64,000 nt of DNA from Conchocele bisecta (GCA_029237695.1 CM055266.1:117073370-117137369), one strand, 5' to 3'; numbered from the stretch's first letter, positions 32,101 through 38,494 are shown. Numbers and translations are program-made. The notes: a model not told the origin generated them from the sequence alone.

Positions 32101-33327
32101 CATGCACCTTGAAGTGGTAATGATAACCCTGTTTTCATGGGTCTGGCTCACCCACTATTATTATAAGTGTCCGTGACTCATTAAAATAACTGCAATTGCT
32201 AGTATGAGCTCCCGATTGTAGAACTATGAAGTGTTTTGTGAAGAACAGGAACCTATTATATGGGCATATTTATAATAATTGTATTGCTAGGATTTAAACT
32301 TTTCACTAGATTATAAAACAGTCAATGGCGTCTACTCACTGAAACCTATTGGTTATTTCCAAGTTTTCTGCTCTTTGCAGTCTGAAGTCATATGATAAAC
32401 ATAATCTCAAACTCGTTTCCATTTGATATGAGATTTATACAACTCGTGCGTAATTGTATGCACCGAGCCTCCGAGTGACTCGTTTCATAAATATCATATC
32501 AAATGGGAACTCGTTTGAGATCCTCTATTCATCAGATAACCTGTCATGTATTGACCGAATACGCACTAATTGATAACATATTGTTGTTTCAGGCATTGAC
32601 CTGATACAAACTTCCGGGTTACAACGAAGTGAAAACTGACATTCCATTGGTCGGATGACGTCACGTGACGTTACCGAATGACGTCAGTGTAATGACGCAA
32701 CGTAAACAAGTCCACGGTCTGTCCATAGATAACGACGTTAACTGTGGTCGTTTTCGAGCAAAAACCGTTACCTGATAAATAGAATACCAGGCTAGTGTAT
32801 TTTGATATTAAGTATATCATGCTCGGCTCGGAAACGGTATGAATTCCTCGGCAAGCCTCGGAATTCATACGCGTTTCCTAGCCTTGCCTGACTAACTTGA
32901 TATCAAGTAGCCTGATACACTAGCCTGGTATTCTCTATATATTGCCCCATTTCGTTCGATCAGATTTAAAAAAGAATGCTTTGTTTTATTATCGAAAGCA
33001 AATATTGTTTTTGCATTGTTTATATGGCCTTTAAATATGGACAGGCTTCGTGAAACAGACACTTTTTTAGAAGTAACCATCGATTTACACGAAACTCAAC
33101 GCTAGTGGATATCACTAGTAAAAACATTTATTTAATAATCCCAATTTATATTCATGCGACTCATATGTACATATGGGTCCCGAAATATAATCAACTATTA
33201 AAGTACTTTATATGTTTCATCACTTCCTGACCATATCTGAGATCAAGCGCATTTCAACGAAATAATACGTACATCTCAACACCACCGGCAGCACGGCCAG
33301 CACCACCAGGATTGTGAAAGTCGCCAT
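7951..33327 (-). CDS. Secreted single-domain C-type lectin, five coding exons
   Basis: Joining exons 33327-33273, 30650-30550, 14394-14298, 12983-12903 and 8114-7951 gives 498 nt: 165 residues and a TAA stop. All introns are GT-AG with matching phases (1, 0, 1, 1). Residues 1-18 are a hydrophobic signal peptide (MATFTILVVLAVLPVVLR). The rest is one C-type lectin domain: CADSWVPYGGSCY (24-36), W48, C55, FWLGASD (93-99), IWKWYST (105-111), M115, W117/W120, EDC (135-137), WHD (148-150), C153 and C162. Expected disulfides are C24-C35, C55-C162 and C137-C153; C23 is spare. The calcium/sugar motifs are QPR (126-128) and WHD in place of the usual EPN or QPD and WND, so sugar specificity is uncertain. 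The family is secreted and usually acts in pathogen recognition; that role is inferred. The start codon sits in a good context (AACATGG), with an in-frame stop upstream. No promoter or polyadenylation signal was found. Confidence 0.9.
8121..8180 (-). repeat. Imperfect GCTT/GCTC microsatellite forming the exon 5 polypyrimidine tract
   Basis: On the minus strand the bases just upstream of the exon 5 acceptor are repeated CTTG/CTCA tetranucleotides. Length changes here could alter splicing strength; that is inference. Confidence 0.6.
8325..8442. mobile_element. Family L half element
   Basis: GGTTAACTGTATTGTAATTT ... GGTCGGAAAATCTGTTTAA. Confidence 0.6.
8443..9075. other. No gene seen (lectin intron 4)
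   Basis: Short open frames only. A single arm of foldback V is at 8741-8776. Confidence 0.5.
9076..9310. mobile_element. Second copy of the window-start element
   Basis: GCACTCCGCACCAGCGTAAA, an inner hairpin AACCGGCGCAAGAAATTTGC, and a decayed right end. Confidence 0.65.
9311..9718. mobile_element. Two family L hairpin copies in opposite order
   Basis: The arms TTAAACAGATTTTCCGACCT and ATAGGTCGGAAAACATGTTT, with GGCTCCGCTAGCGCGTCGCC at the turn. Confidence 0.7.
9838..10138. mobile_element. Family K element, reverse
   Basis: GAGAATAGTAGGTTAGTGCC ... CTGTGTTGACGGGATAAA. Confidence 0.7.
10139..10959. other. No gene seen (lectin intron 4)
   Basis: AT-rich, with an imperfect hairpin at about 10360-10450. 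Confidence 0.5.
10960..11562. repeat. Diverged tandem repeat with CATCTTGGA motifs
   Basis: GCGACCATCTTGAACGTC, GACATTTTGGACGTCATCTT, then GCCACCTTGGACGCCATCTT with GACAGAGTGTCATC. Decayed copies of a dispersed repeat. Confidence 0.5.
11218..11290. repeat. Hairpin in lectin intron 4
   Basis: AATAATTAGTTCAATATATT / ATATTTAACTAATTATT with ACGAAAAACGATAT inside. Confidence 0.75.
11936..12377. mobile_element. Family P foldback with minisatellite arms, copy 1
   Basis: Ends AAGGGACATGTGCATTT and AAATACACATGTTCCTTT. The left arm repeats ATCTCGTTCCCACGA-type units, and the right arm repeats the complement (CTCGTGGGAACGAGAT). A unique centre lies at about 12150-12215. A family B element begins right at its end. 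Confidence 0.7.
12380..12736 (+). mobile_element. Family B element
   Basis: It begins TATAGGAATGAATGGCC and forms a long hairpin of CTTGGAAAAGTCGCGGGAAT with its complement. A tail of about 200 bp follows, ending GTGCTGGAATTAT. Non-coding. Confidence 0.85.
12903..12983 (-). CDS. Lectin exon 4: WLGASD core
   Basis: The acceptor is GTTACTTCCAG and the donor is G|GTACAT. It encodes 26 full codons including FWLGASDGDIEGIWKWYST, equivalent to the conserved WIGL region and the W-x-W strand of C-type lectin domains. A split Tyr (from exon 3) and a split Asp (into exon 5) keep the frame. Confidence 0.92.
13015..13087. repeat. Hairpin just upstream of the lectin exon 4 acceptor
   Basis: The 32-bp arms (13015-13046 and 13056-13087, TAACCCGAATGTTCTGTCTG...) are perfect. 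The hairpin lies about 31 nt from the acceptor at 12984, in the branch-point region. Confidence 0.85.
13172..13212. mobile_element. Family G remnant
   Basis: CATTTGAACCGTCTCATCGA, then GTGGTAACAACATATACG. One arm of the hairpin is lost. Confidence 0.5.
13502..13579. repeat. Perfect palindrome in lectin intron 3
   Basis: ATCTGGCATCTGCGTATGAT ... ATACGCAGATGCCAGAT. Confidence 0.85.
13681..14242. mobile_element. Family H element in lectin intron 3
   Basis: Ends TGTCTGTTACGCGAAACCTG and GATTTGTGAAACAGACAG. The inner hairpin is ATCCCCATAGTATGGGGAT. Confidence 0.8.
14298..14394 (-). CDS. Lectin exon 3: NYC...NSELIAIET segment
   Basis: The acceptor is preceded by a T-rich tract and TTTTCCAG, and the donor is GTAAGTAT (from 14297). 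It encodes 32 residues: NYCKLHNSELIAIETSNEN followed by a Lys-rich helix. This is the usual C-type lectin segment with the second conserved Cys (C55) and the S-x-L-x-x-I core. It ends in phase 1. The nearest mobile element (family H, ending about 14242) is only some 55 bp from the donor. Confidence 0.92.
14495..14935. mobile_element. Family F element
   Basis: Reverse copy ending TAGTGGGCATGTACCTTTAA. The far end is missing. Confidence 0.7.
15670..15681. promoter_or_regulatory. NRF-1-type palindrome TGCGCATGCGCA
   Basis: A perfect match to the NRF-1 consensus YGCGCAYGCGCR lies about 50 bp upstream of the ATG at 15733, in a locally CpG-rich stretch. It looks like a captured promoter with its first exon. 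Confidence 0.5.
15733..15898 (+). pseudogene. Captured 5' coding fragment inside a family F element
   Basis: ATG at 15733 reads MSKRPGRNLYETVSAKKKAE and runs on to a stop at 15835, just after a GA microsatellite. In the next frame (15833-15898) the sequence continues VNIGDQITKWKELREDLDLDS before TAA. The two parts join if one GA unit was lost, so this is a frameshifted fragment of a single reading frame. The W-x-E-L-x-x-x-L pattern recalls the N-terminal region of uncharacterised DNA-binding-type proteins common in fish and invertebrates, but I could not confirm that. A GT donor follows TC at 15894. Only this copy of family F carries it. Confidence 0.5.
16498..16803. mobile_element. Family C element
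   Basis: Complete, from GTAGCCGATTTCA to GATGAAACCGGCTAC. Confidence 0.85.
16908..17141. mobile_element. Family C element, truncated, part of a local duplication
   Basis: The flank TGGTGATTCAAATAA...CTTCATTCGTATG (16828-16906) recurs after this copy at about 17157-17233. A unit of about 330 bp was duplicated. Confidence 0.75.
17350..17583. mobile_element. Foldback element V
   Basis: Outer arms CTAGCGACCACAGGCATTCG and complement. Inner arms ACTTTGGTCGGACACGACCT at about 17409-17440 and 17508-17539. A lone inner arm also occurs at 8741-8776. Confidence 0.75.
17862..18066. mobile_element. Two short family N elements
   Basis: 17862-17928 (CAGTGGAACCTCTCTAAACC ... CTCCACTG) and 17996-18064. 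Confidence 0.7.
18302..18542. mobile_element. Family A hairpin MITE
   Basis: Ends GGGCCGTTTCACTAAT... and ...TTTAGTGAAACGGGCCCC. The central palindrome is TTTATTGAGCATAGGCTGCA and its complement. Confidence 0.85.
18610..18740. mobile_element. Family E fragments near 18.6-19.6 kb
   Basis: GATCAGACAGCGCGGATGCG, then CGCCAGTCACAGCCACA. Further short E pieces occur at 18990-19030 and 19505-19570. Confidence 0.5.
19047..19100. mobile_element. Family M left arm only
   Basis: CAGTGGGGTCAGCGTGTAAG to GACAGGTTGG, then a family G hairpin follows. Confidence 0.7.
19109..19188. mobile_element. Family G hairpin
   Basis: AAGTGTATGTTGTTACCACT and its complement around GTTGAACCGTCTCGCCGAGA. Confidence 0.8.
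19246..19310. mobile_element. Family M palindrome, left arm deleted
   Basis: CAGTGGGGTCAGCG, then the full right arm. Confidence 0.8.
19318..19500. mobile_element. Family N element
   Basis: GGTGTCCGGCTTAGAGAGGT ... GTCCGGTTTAGAGAGGTTCC. Confidence 0.65.
19706..20044. mobile_element. Family O foldback (hAT-like), copy 1
   Basis: Ends ACGGATCCCCGCAGGGGACG and ...CCCCTGCGGGGCTCCGT. The flanks CCATATCT and ACATATCA are a decayed 8-bp duplication. The arms are made of the same ATTCGTTCCCACGAATTAAC units in opposite orientations, as in copy 2. Confidence 0.78.
20388..20475. repeat. Palindrome
   Basis: TAAATATCATGAATATGTCT and complement around GAGTCCTGAGGACTC. Confidence 0.8.
20476..21055. other. 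No gene seen (lectin intron 2)
   Basis: Contains weak family Q and E pieces near 20530-20670. Confidence 0.45.
21056..21295. mobile_element. Family E element
   Basis: TGTGGCTGTGAATTGAG to CTCCAGTCACAGCCACA, with the hairpin CCTGTGCATCCGCACAGTCT. Confidence 0.75.
21400..21469. mobile_element. Family M palindrome, centre deleted
   Basis: CAGTGGGGTCAGCGTGTAAG to CTTACACGCTGACCCCACT. Confidence 0.8.
21471..21672. repeat. Minisatellite of TATCTCCTAATTAGGACTTAC units
   Basis: About nine copies of a 20-22 bp unit, each containing the palindrome CCTAATTAGG. The array begins directly at the end of a family M palindrome. Confidence 0.85.
21945..22358. mobile_element. Family O foldback (hAT-like), copy 2
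   Basis: The ends ACGGAGCGCCGCAGTGGACG and ...CCCCTGTGGGGCTCCGT are inverted repeats. They are flanked by an exact 8-bp duplication, ACCTTTCT (21937-21944 and 22359-22366). The arms are inverted tandem arrays of about 20-bp units with ATTCGTTCCCACGAA or TTCGTTCCCTCAATT. No coding capacity. An 8-bp target duplication fits hAT-type transposition. Confidence 0.8.
22471..22520. mobile_element. Family A terminal fragment
   Basis: GGGGCCCCTTTCACGAACTT only. Confidence 0.5.
22563..22856. repeat. 87-bp tandem repeat, three copies
   Basis: The units start GGTGGAATATCTGTAGTGCA at about 22565, 22681 and 22768. Each ends with GGTAATATAGGAATGAATGG, which is the first part of the family B element that follows. 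The first copy has extra internal TAATCACATACACTGA repeats. Confidence 0.85.
22831..23191 (+). mobile_element. Family B element
   Basis: Full-length. Its first 20 bases are also present in the preceding 87-bp tandem units. Confidence 0.85.
23461..23615 (+). repeat. G-rich tract
   Basis: About 155 bp dominated by runs of 4 to 11 G on the plus strand, with strong G-quadruplex potential. No gene. Confidence 0.9.
23616..24390. other. No gene seen (lectin intron 2)
   Basis: Unique-looking sequence without a supportable reading frame. Confidence 0.5.
24391..24606. mobile_element. Family A MITE, one hairpin arm lost
   Basis: The ends match the family. The inner palindrome is cut after GGCTGCATATGCAT. 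CAG flanks both ends (AACAG|GGGACC and GGCCC|CAGGAAC). Confidence 0.8.
24735..24950. mobile_element. Family L copy
   Basis: The same half hairpin (GGTCAGAAAATCTGTTTAAT), then GGAATACATATTGAACTAAT shared with 9485-9520. Confidence 0.65.
25048..25080. repeat. CAA microsatellite
   Basis: A short run of (CAA)n. Confidence 0.8.
25357..25773. mobile_element. Family E element interrupted by family A
   Basis: It starts ATGTGGCTGTGACTGGAG and ends CCACAGCC. Family A occupies 25541-25721, and E resumes with GGATCTACATTGGTC. Confidence 0.75.
25541..25721. mobile_element. Family A MITE nested in family E
   Basis: Ends CTGGGGCCCGTTTCAC and GTGAAACGGGTCCCTG. Internal parts are shortened. Confidence 0.85.
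25828..26069. mobile_element. Family E element
   Basis: TGTGCCTGTGACCAGAG to CCAGTCACAGCCACC, with the hairpin AGACTGCGCATCCGCAGTCT. Confidence 0.75.
26070..26601. other. No gene seen (lectin intron 2)
   Basis: AT-rich. Short frames without recognisable content. Confidence 0.5.
26602..26813. mobile_element. Family E element, internally shortened
   Basis: TGTAGTTGTGACTCGAGAAA to CTCCAGTCACAGAGACACA. Confidence 0.65.
26906..27404. mobile_element. Family F element, full-length
   Basis: Ends TTAAAGGTGCATGCCCACTC and GAGTGGGCATGTACCTTTAA. Non-coding. Confidence 0.85.
27699..28402. mobile_element. Family F element interrupted by family B
   Basis: Left end TTAAAGGTACATGCCCACTC and right end CGGCATGTACCTTTCATG. 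The same 44-bp sequence lies on both sides (27658-27701 and 28402-28445). Confidence 0.8.
27926..28282 (-). mobile_element. Family B element nested in family F
   Basis: Reverse orientation. A variant tail with CAGGTGCGCTGTCATTGCTG is shared with the copy at 38495. Confidence 0.85.
28613..29084. mobile_element. Family E element interrupted by family C
   Basis: Ends TGTGGCTGTGGCTGGATTAA and CAGTCACAGCCAC. Family C is at 28669-28923. Confidence 0.75.
28669..28923. mobile_element. Family C element nested in family E
   Basis: Starts GTAGCCGATTTCATC right after GTGTAGATCCA of family E. It is truncated at ACTCCCTCAA, and then E resumes. Confidence 0.8.
29088..29225. mobile_element. Family H' left end
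   Basis: CTGTTCCACGTCTTGCTGCC, truncated near 29225. Confidence 0.65.
29290..29955. mobile_element. Foldback element T, about 650 bp
   Basis: The outer arms contain TTTTGTAACC and CGATATATGA with CATGCTTGGT, in opposite orientations. The inner near-perfect hairpin (29660-29760) carries TTAAATTATGTCGCTCGGCC. Confidence 0.65.
30098..30523. mobile_element. Family D element interrupted by family A
   Basis: Starts CTGCGTTAATCT and ends AGAGATTAATGCAGG. The palindrome of GCTTGATTGGCTGAGCCTGA is at 30151-30225, and family A is at 30246-30485. Confidence 0.7.
30246..30485. mobile_element. Family A MITE nested in family D
   Basis: Full-length, with the central palindrome intact. Family D sequence resumes after it with AGAAACGTTGAC. 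Confidence 0.85.
30550..30650 (-). CDS. Lectin exon 2: first disulfide loop of the lectin fold
   Basis: The exon follows a TTGTAG acceptor and ends at a consensus GTAAGT donor (30549). It completes Ser19 with exon 1, then encodes 33 residues including CCADSWVPYGGSCYLF and WLEAI. These give the N-terminal Cys pair and the conserved aromatic positions of long-form C-type lectin domains. It ends in phase 0. Confidence 0.92.
31108..31210. mobile_element. Family E left part, interrupted by family A
   Basis: ACTGATTGGAGAAATGGGAT, then TGCGACCAGTGT, and then family A begins. Confidence 0.55.
31211..31353. mobile_element. Family A MITE, left half
   Basis: It starts CTGGGGCCCGTTTCAC inside family E sequence and stops within the central palindrome. 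Confidence 0.75.
31491..31590. mobile_element. Family M palindrome, complete
   Basis: 100 bp: CAGTGGGGTCAGCGTGTCAG and near-perfect complement, meeting at GGTTGGAACCAACC. Flanked by TA on both sides. Confidence 0.9.
31759..32110. mobile_element. Family I element
   Basis: Ends AAGGTGTATGATCACGTGGT and ACCACGTGATCATGCACCTT, CAA/TTG runs, and a central hairpin AAATCGATTCTTCGCAAAAA. Each end holds a CACGTG E-box. Confidence 0.85.
32781..32937. mobile_element. Family J hairpin
   Basis: AGAATACCAGGCTAGTGTAT ... ACACTAGCCTGGTATTCT. The centre is GGAATTCATACGCGTTTCC. Confidence 0.8.
32960..33064. mobile_element. Family H right half
   Basis: ATTGTTTTTGCATTG ... GGCTTCGTGAAACAGAC. Confidence 0.65.
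33273..33327 (-). CDS. Lectin exon 1: start codon and signal peptide
   Basis: The ATG reads down from 33327. The 18 codons encode a short N-terminus and a run of Leu/Val/Ala typical of a secretory signal, and one leftover base (phase 1) precedes a GTACGT donor at 33272. The upstream context AACATGG matches the Kozak consensus at -3 and +4. A possible extra donor (CAG|GTATGT) near 33407 suggests there may also be a non-coding 5' exon, which I cannot prove. Confidence 0.85.
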
Positions 33328-33517
33328 GTTGCCATCAGACGTTACACATCACCGTATGTCATATCCGACCACCAGGGGAAATGAGGTAAACTGTACAAGG
33401 ACATACCTGATAAGATATGAGTCTCATAACTGAATGACAATCCAAACTCAAGCTAAAGGAATTCATTCACCTCCGGTTCTTATCGTATTGACCCATTGCA
33501 TGGTGAATGTGTACATA

Positions 33518-33763
33518 TGAGACACGCCATGTGATTTTGTACCTTCGGACATCTGCGTAAATTCATTAAATACGTCTACAAAATTTACAATAAAGTCACA
33601 AGTTGACAAAATTTTCAGAGTACATGCGGAATATAATTCCGCATGCACCCTGAAATTTTTGTCAACTTCTGAAGTCATTTACTGAAAATATCGCATTTTC
33701 TGTAAATATATTTCATGAAATATCGCAGATGTTCTTAGGTACAAAATCGCATGGCGTGTCTTA
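33518..33763. mobile_element. Family Q element, upstream of lectin exon 1
   Basis: GAGACACGCCATGTGATTTT to AAAATCGCATGGCGTGTCTT. Lies about 190 bp upstream of the lectin start codon. Confidence 0.85.
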
Positions 33764-33828
33764 TATGTACATTTTTTTCTAATGGAGACATGATTAGTTT
33801 TCTTTGTTTTCATCGTTTTCTTATTTTT

Positions 33829-34492
33829 TATCGAACGTATATACTGTTACCACACAGTTGAACCGTCTCGTCGAGACGATTCAACTACTGTCTGTTTCAC
33901 GAAAGCTGCCCAAATTGTACGGCTATATAAACAATTAAAAAACAAGATTTATTTTCATAATATTAAATTAAAGGACAAATTAAGAATGAGCCTTCTTTTT
34001 ATTTCGTGAAATTTGGTCAAATATTGATTTTATTGCGAAAACAAAATTTCCCCATGTTAAATCCCCATAGACATCTTCACGGAGTGAAGATGTCTATGGG
34101 GATTTAACATGGGGAAAATTTTTTGAATTTTAGAAATACTGGACCGATTTTTAAAATTTAACTTTTGTTTTCTTAGTTAGATCATATCCAAGCTATCTAG
34201 TCATGTTTCGTAGTCAATTTCCAAATTTTTTCGTTTTTTGACTCCTTCCACACTTCCTTACCACTTTTTTTCCCATGTTAAATTCCCATACAGTAGACAA
34301 ATAAATTTTTCGTAATAAAATCAATATTTGACCGAATTTCATGAAATAAAAAGAAGGTTCATTCTTAAATTTTCCTTTAATTTAATATTATCGAAAATAA
34401 TATTGTTTTTGAATTGTCTATATAGCCGTAAAATTTGTGCAGCTTTCGTGAAACAGACTATAAGTGGTAACACTACATACTTCCATTGATAA
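33829..34492. mobile_element. Family G element interrupted by family H
   Basis: The left arm (GTATATACTGTTACCACACA and hairpin) and the right arm (AAGTGGTAACACTACATAC) are separated by family H at 33890-34459. Confidence 0.75.
33890..34459. mobile_element. Family H element nested in family G
   Basis: Ends GTCTGTTTCACGAAAGCTGC and GCAGCTTTCGTGAAACAGAC. The inner hairpin has ATGTCTATGGGGATTTAAC. Confidence 0.85.
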
Positions 34493-34639
34493 ATAAAGAA
34501 AATCGAAAAGAAACGCTAATCACATGAAATCATTGCTATGTCGTGTTTTAGCCCATTTCATAAATGTGATATGACACACGTGTAATAACACCTGGAACGA
34601 ATTTGATTGGCTGACCGCATCACCCTAATTACGTATTCG

Positions 34640-35130
34640 TATTATGCGTCAACGTTCTGTCAAATGAATAAAATAGACGTTCCATATGACGTCCGTAATG
34701 GCGCGACAAAGCAAAATTGTTTTGACGTTGACGTCATCATGTTTAAAACGTCATTAGAAGCGTCGGCGACTGATTAAAGTTGCTGCAATTGTTAGAAAGA
34801 GCTCCTGTTTAATAAAAAAAAAGTGTTGTAAAAGAACAGGAACCTATTAAATGCCATTTTGATAGCTAGTATTAAAACTATTTTTCTTTGTGCATATTTT
34901 CAACCGGATGAGAAATTAGGCAATGGCGTCTTGTCACTGAAACAGATCGCTGATATCTCCCAAGTGTTTTGCTATTTGGAGCCTGAAGTCATGTGATAAA
35001 CAGAATCTCCAACTCGTTTCCACTTGATATGTGATTTATGACACTCGTCAGAAATGTTATGCACCTCGCCAGAGGCTCGTTGCATAAATCTCATATCAAA
35101 TGGAAACTCGTTTGAGATCCTCTATTTATT
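34640..35130. mobile_element. Family S element
   Basis: TGTCAAATGAATAAAATAGA to the inverted pair CCACTTGATATGTGATTTAT / ATCTCATATCAAATGGAAAC. Confidence 0.6.
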
Positions 35131-35298
35131 AAGTTTGAATCCTGTGAATTACAAATGAATTGGGTCAAGGATTGTGTTCGATCTCTGATTTGGTTAAACA
35201 AATGGGCCATGATTTGAAAAATACGAATTTTCGCCATGTTCACTGTACAACAGGGCCAACAACCGGTTAAATTGTGCCATATTATGACAATAATTCAT

Positions 35299-35657
35299 TA
35301 TAATTCCAGCACAAAGATATTTACACAATTCCCTAACATTTGATTGGCCCGTAGCAAGTCTCTGTCCAAAATTTATATCCCAGTAAACTCCCACGCCAAA
35401 CTACTTTCCGTAACCGTGAGGCGGAGTTAAAATAATTCTTAAGAAAACGGAAAATAAACACATTTTCTTGATGAATTTATTTCAGATGCTGGAATTATAA
35501 GGAATTTATGGCATTTTTGTTGAATTTATCGGGGATATAGACTTGGAAAAGTCGCGGGAATACTGGACGAGGCCTTCCGGCCTTCGTCCAGTATTCCCGC
35601 GACTTTTCCAAGTTTATACCCCGATAAATTCCACAAAAAGGCCATTCATTCCTATAA
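35299..35657 (-). mobile_element. Family B element
   Basis: Full-length in reverse orientation. Confidence 0.85.
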
Positions 35658-36784
35658 TAAACTAACAAAATGCTATTCAGTGTCTCAAACTGAATTAACT
35701 CTTAGAATGCCGGAAACCTAAAATGTCGTCTGCTGTTGTTTTATATTTTACATTCTTTATCAATGAAAGTATGGCTTGACAGCAGAGCGTCGGAATTATA
35801 CTCGTATCTATCTAATTTCTCGCCTAACCACTGTCACCCACCCCATCCCATCACGACCACCACATCGGGTTCTAACCAATATAAATGGGTTCACATGCTC
35901 CAGATAAGGAATTTGTAATTGAGTATTGTCACTCCATCATTTCTGAAGCAATTGGGTATTTCAAAATTTTAATTGGGTAAAATAAAATCACACTACTGTT
36001 TACACATTAAGAGACAGCAATTATTGAATAGTTTCCTTCGAAATGAAAATGTGTTTTCATGGAAAATAAGAAAAATATGCTATATTTGCGGTCTGTTTAT
36101 TGTTTCTGCAGCATGATAAAGGTACCACACATTTATTATTGCTTTTTGATACTCACTACTTCTGATTTCAATTGGGTTTTTGGCAATTTTAATTGGGTAT
36201 TTAAGCAAATATGCAGCTTATCTGGAGCTCTGGGTTCATGTCGGTATAAAACCACTTTCTGAACGGAGTACAAGAATACGACGCCTGACACTAGTACCGA
36301 ATGGACGTCATAATCGACCACTCGGGATCTGCATGTGCGCGTGTAATTAAGTAATATTAGCTATATTGCATTCATCTTTATTAGATGAATTTCGAACGAA
36401 CGCTAACTTAGGAGCGTAGACATTATTATATTAAAAATTCAATTTTTTAGTTTTATTTGCCCATGTCCTGATGCCCCCGCCCCCCAGCCAGCTTCGTATG
36501 CACATATTCGGTTGAGTGCATTCTTGCCCCAATACGCGCTTACCGTTTCATCAATTATTCAACCATCGGTAGACTATGTGTGTAACTGGAATGACGATAC
36601 TATGCGATAACATACGTTACCGAAGCAACATACATTCGTTGATGGAATATCTTCACTGTAGATCATTGGTATTGTATAGAGGCAGACAGTGGAAATCATG
36701 ATATAAACGTACATGTACTCGGACGTGCATGCTTATTTGTGTGACTATCCTGTTTCTAGATGTCGCAATATGTACTAAGGGTGC
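35658..36784. other. No gene seen
   Basis: Low-complexity AATTGGGT repeats at 35930-36200 and a family R fragment at 35723-35765. Confidence 0.5.
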
Positions 36785-37029
36785 TTGGGGCCGTTTCACT
36801 AAACTTCGTACGACTAAAATGTTCGTAAGTGCAAAATTATGATAGTCTGTAAATGTTACATTAACAACGTTTTCTTGTAAACAAATAATGGATTTACATT
36901 TATTGAGCATAGGCTGCTTATGCAGCCTATGCTCAATAAATGTAAATCCATCAATTGAAATTTCCAGACGATCCTAAATTTGCACTTACGAACATTTTAG
37001 TCTTACGAAGTTTAGTGAAACGGGCCCCT
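36785..37029. mobile_element. Family A MITE
   Basis: Full-length hairpin element ending GTGAAACGGGCCCCTG. Confidence 0.85.
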
Positions 37030-37117
37030 GATCTGTACATATTAGGCCTCTATAGAAGTTAGTATAAATTGCATTCCAATAATATACGAACGATACTCAG
37101 TGCATTATGATCTCTAC

Positions 37118-37246
37118 CTGTTGGTCTGTAATATAATCTGTCGCATGAGGTTCACCGTGAAAAGTGTGAGAAAGAACGTCGCTGGGGATGAATTCCGTGG
37201 CGACAGATCCTTTCCTCCAGGTCTTCCTCTGAATCCCGTTAGCCAT
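37118..37246 (-). CDS. Possible first coding exon of an unrecognised gene
   Basis: From an ATG at 37246 the minus strand reads 43 codons without a stop and ends CAACAG|GTAGAG, a plausible donor, in phase 0. The product starts MANGIQRKTWRKGS and ends DYITDQQ, and I do not recognise it. Base composition is richer in GC than the surroundings. CRE-like TGACGTCGTCA sequence lies upstream (about 37310-37340), as in a promoter. No following exon was found between here and the lectin gene, so this could be a fossil exon or chance. Confidence 0.3.
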
Positions 37247-37866
37247 ACTGGTTCTGGAGGCATAGCCCGAAACCAAACACCCGCCAATGTTACTGACCAG
37301 TGACCGCCGACCACATCGCACAATGACGACGTCACATAATGACGCAATAATAACGTCATGAAGTCATTGATATACGTCATTGATATCGGTAGATTTTAAA
37401 ATTTACTAAAACATGTTTTATAAACATGACGGCGACTTACAGACAACATGCATCTGCAAAATAATACAAGTAGATCATTTCAGCCCCAACTCAAATGTCT
37501 GGCACTAAACTTAGCGCTTTGTGCACCCATTGCCTCAAAATAAATGACATCAAAGATCAAAATTAACGTGATGGTGGTGTTATAAAAATGACAAAAATCC
37601 TCAAAGCACTTGCTGAATATTGATTTTCAGTTTAACACATCGTTAGCTAATTGGCTGAAGCTTACGTTTCAAGTTCAATAATGAGTATACCGTATGAGGA
37701 AACTACGTCAATTATCTCGTTTGCCATTGGCCCAATATCGGCATTTTGTCACTCAATGTAGTAACGTCATCGGCCCAAAATCGGCCCCTGGCACACAGCT
37801 GGTTAAACTTTGTTTCAATGGAAATGATTCTAAAGTTATCATCGTAACTGTTAAAAGAACAGTGTA

Positions 37867-38050
37867 CAGTGAAACCTCTCTAAACCGGATACCCCATGGT
37901 GTAAATCAGGCATTTAATCATTCTGATCCATAGTTGTGTGCTATGCGATCACGAGCAGACATTATCACATTAGGTAAATGACCAAGAAACTCATCAACAA
38001 TAATATCACAGGTGATTTATTGGTGTCCTGTTTAGAGAGGTTCCACTATG
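37867..38050. mobile_element. Family N element, complete
   Basis: CAGTGAAACCTCTCTAAACC to GTTTAGAGAGGTTCCACT. Non-coding, about 184 bp. Confidence 0.75.
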
Positions 38051-38494
38051 CTTTAATTTCATTGTACTTTTAATGACGTTTCACTTGTCGGACAACACAA
38101 ACCTGTGTGCAACAATCTAACGTATACTAGACAGCGTTTGTTTATTATTTATTTTTTGTTTTTAAGGTAGTTCCTTTCTTGTGGCCCCGTGTAAAGTCAA
38201 TGGAAATTGAATAAAAAACCCTACTAATAAAACCATAGCTACATACATAAATAAGTAGTTATGCCAATACTGCTACCAAAGAAAAATGCACACAAACCTG
38301 TAATATGTAAATAATATACCAATTTTGACGTACATGTATATTTACGTCTCTACACAGGTGTGTAGAAGCCAACACAAAAATGTGCCTCTTATTTGCTAAC
38401 TACAGCATATGGTGTGATTTCCTTGCTGGCAGCATCTGCATAAAGACTTCTTGGCCACATATATACTGGTGTAAGTAGTTGTTGTTTTATGAGT

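Larger units (their letters stand above)
31352..32545. mobile_element. Family S element split by families M and I
   Basis: The sequence ATGTCAAATGAATAAAATAG... (31358-31480) and ...AAACTCGTTTCCATTTGATA (32400-32530) matches the less interrupted copy at 34640-35130. Between the two parts are M (31491-31590) and I (31759-32110). Confidence 0.6.
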
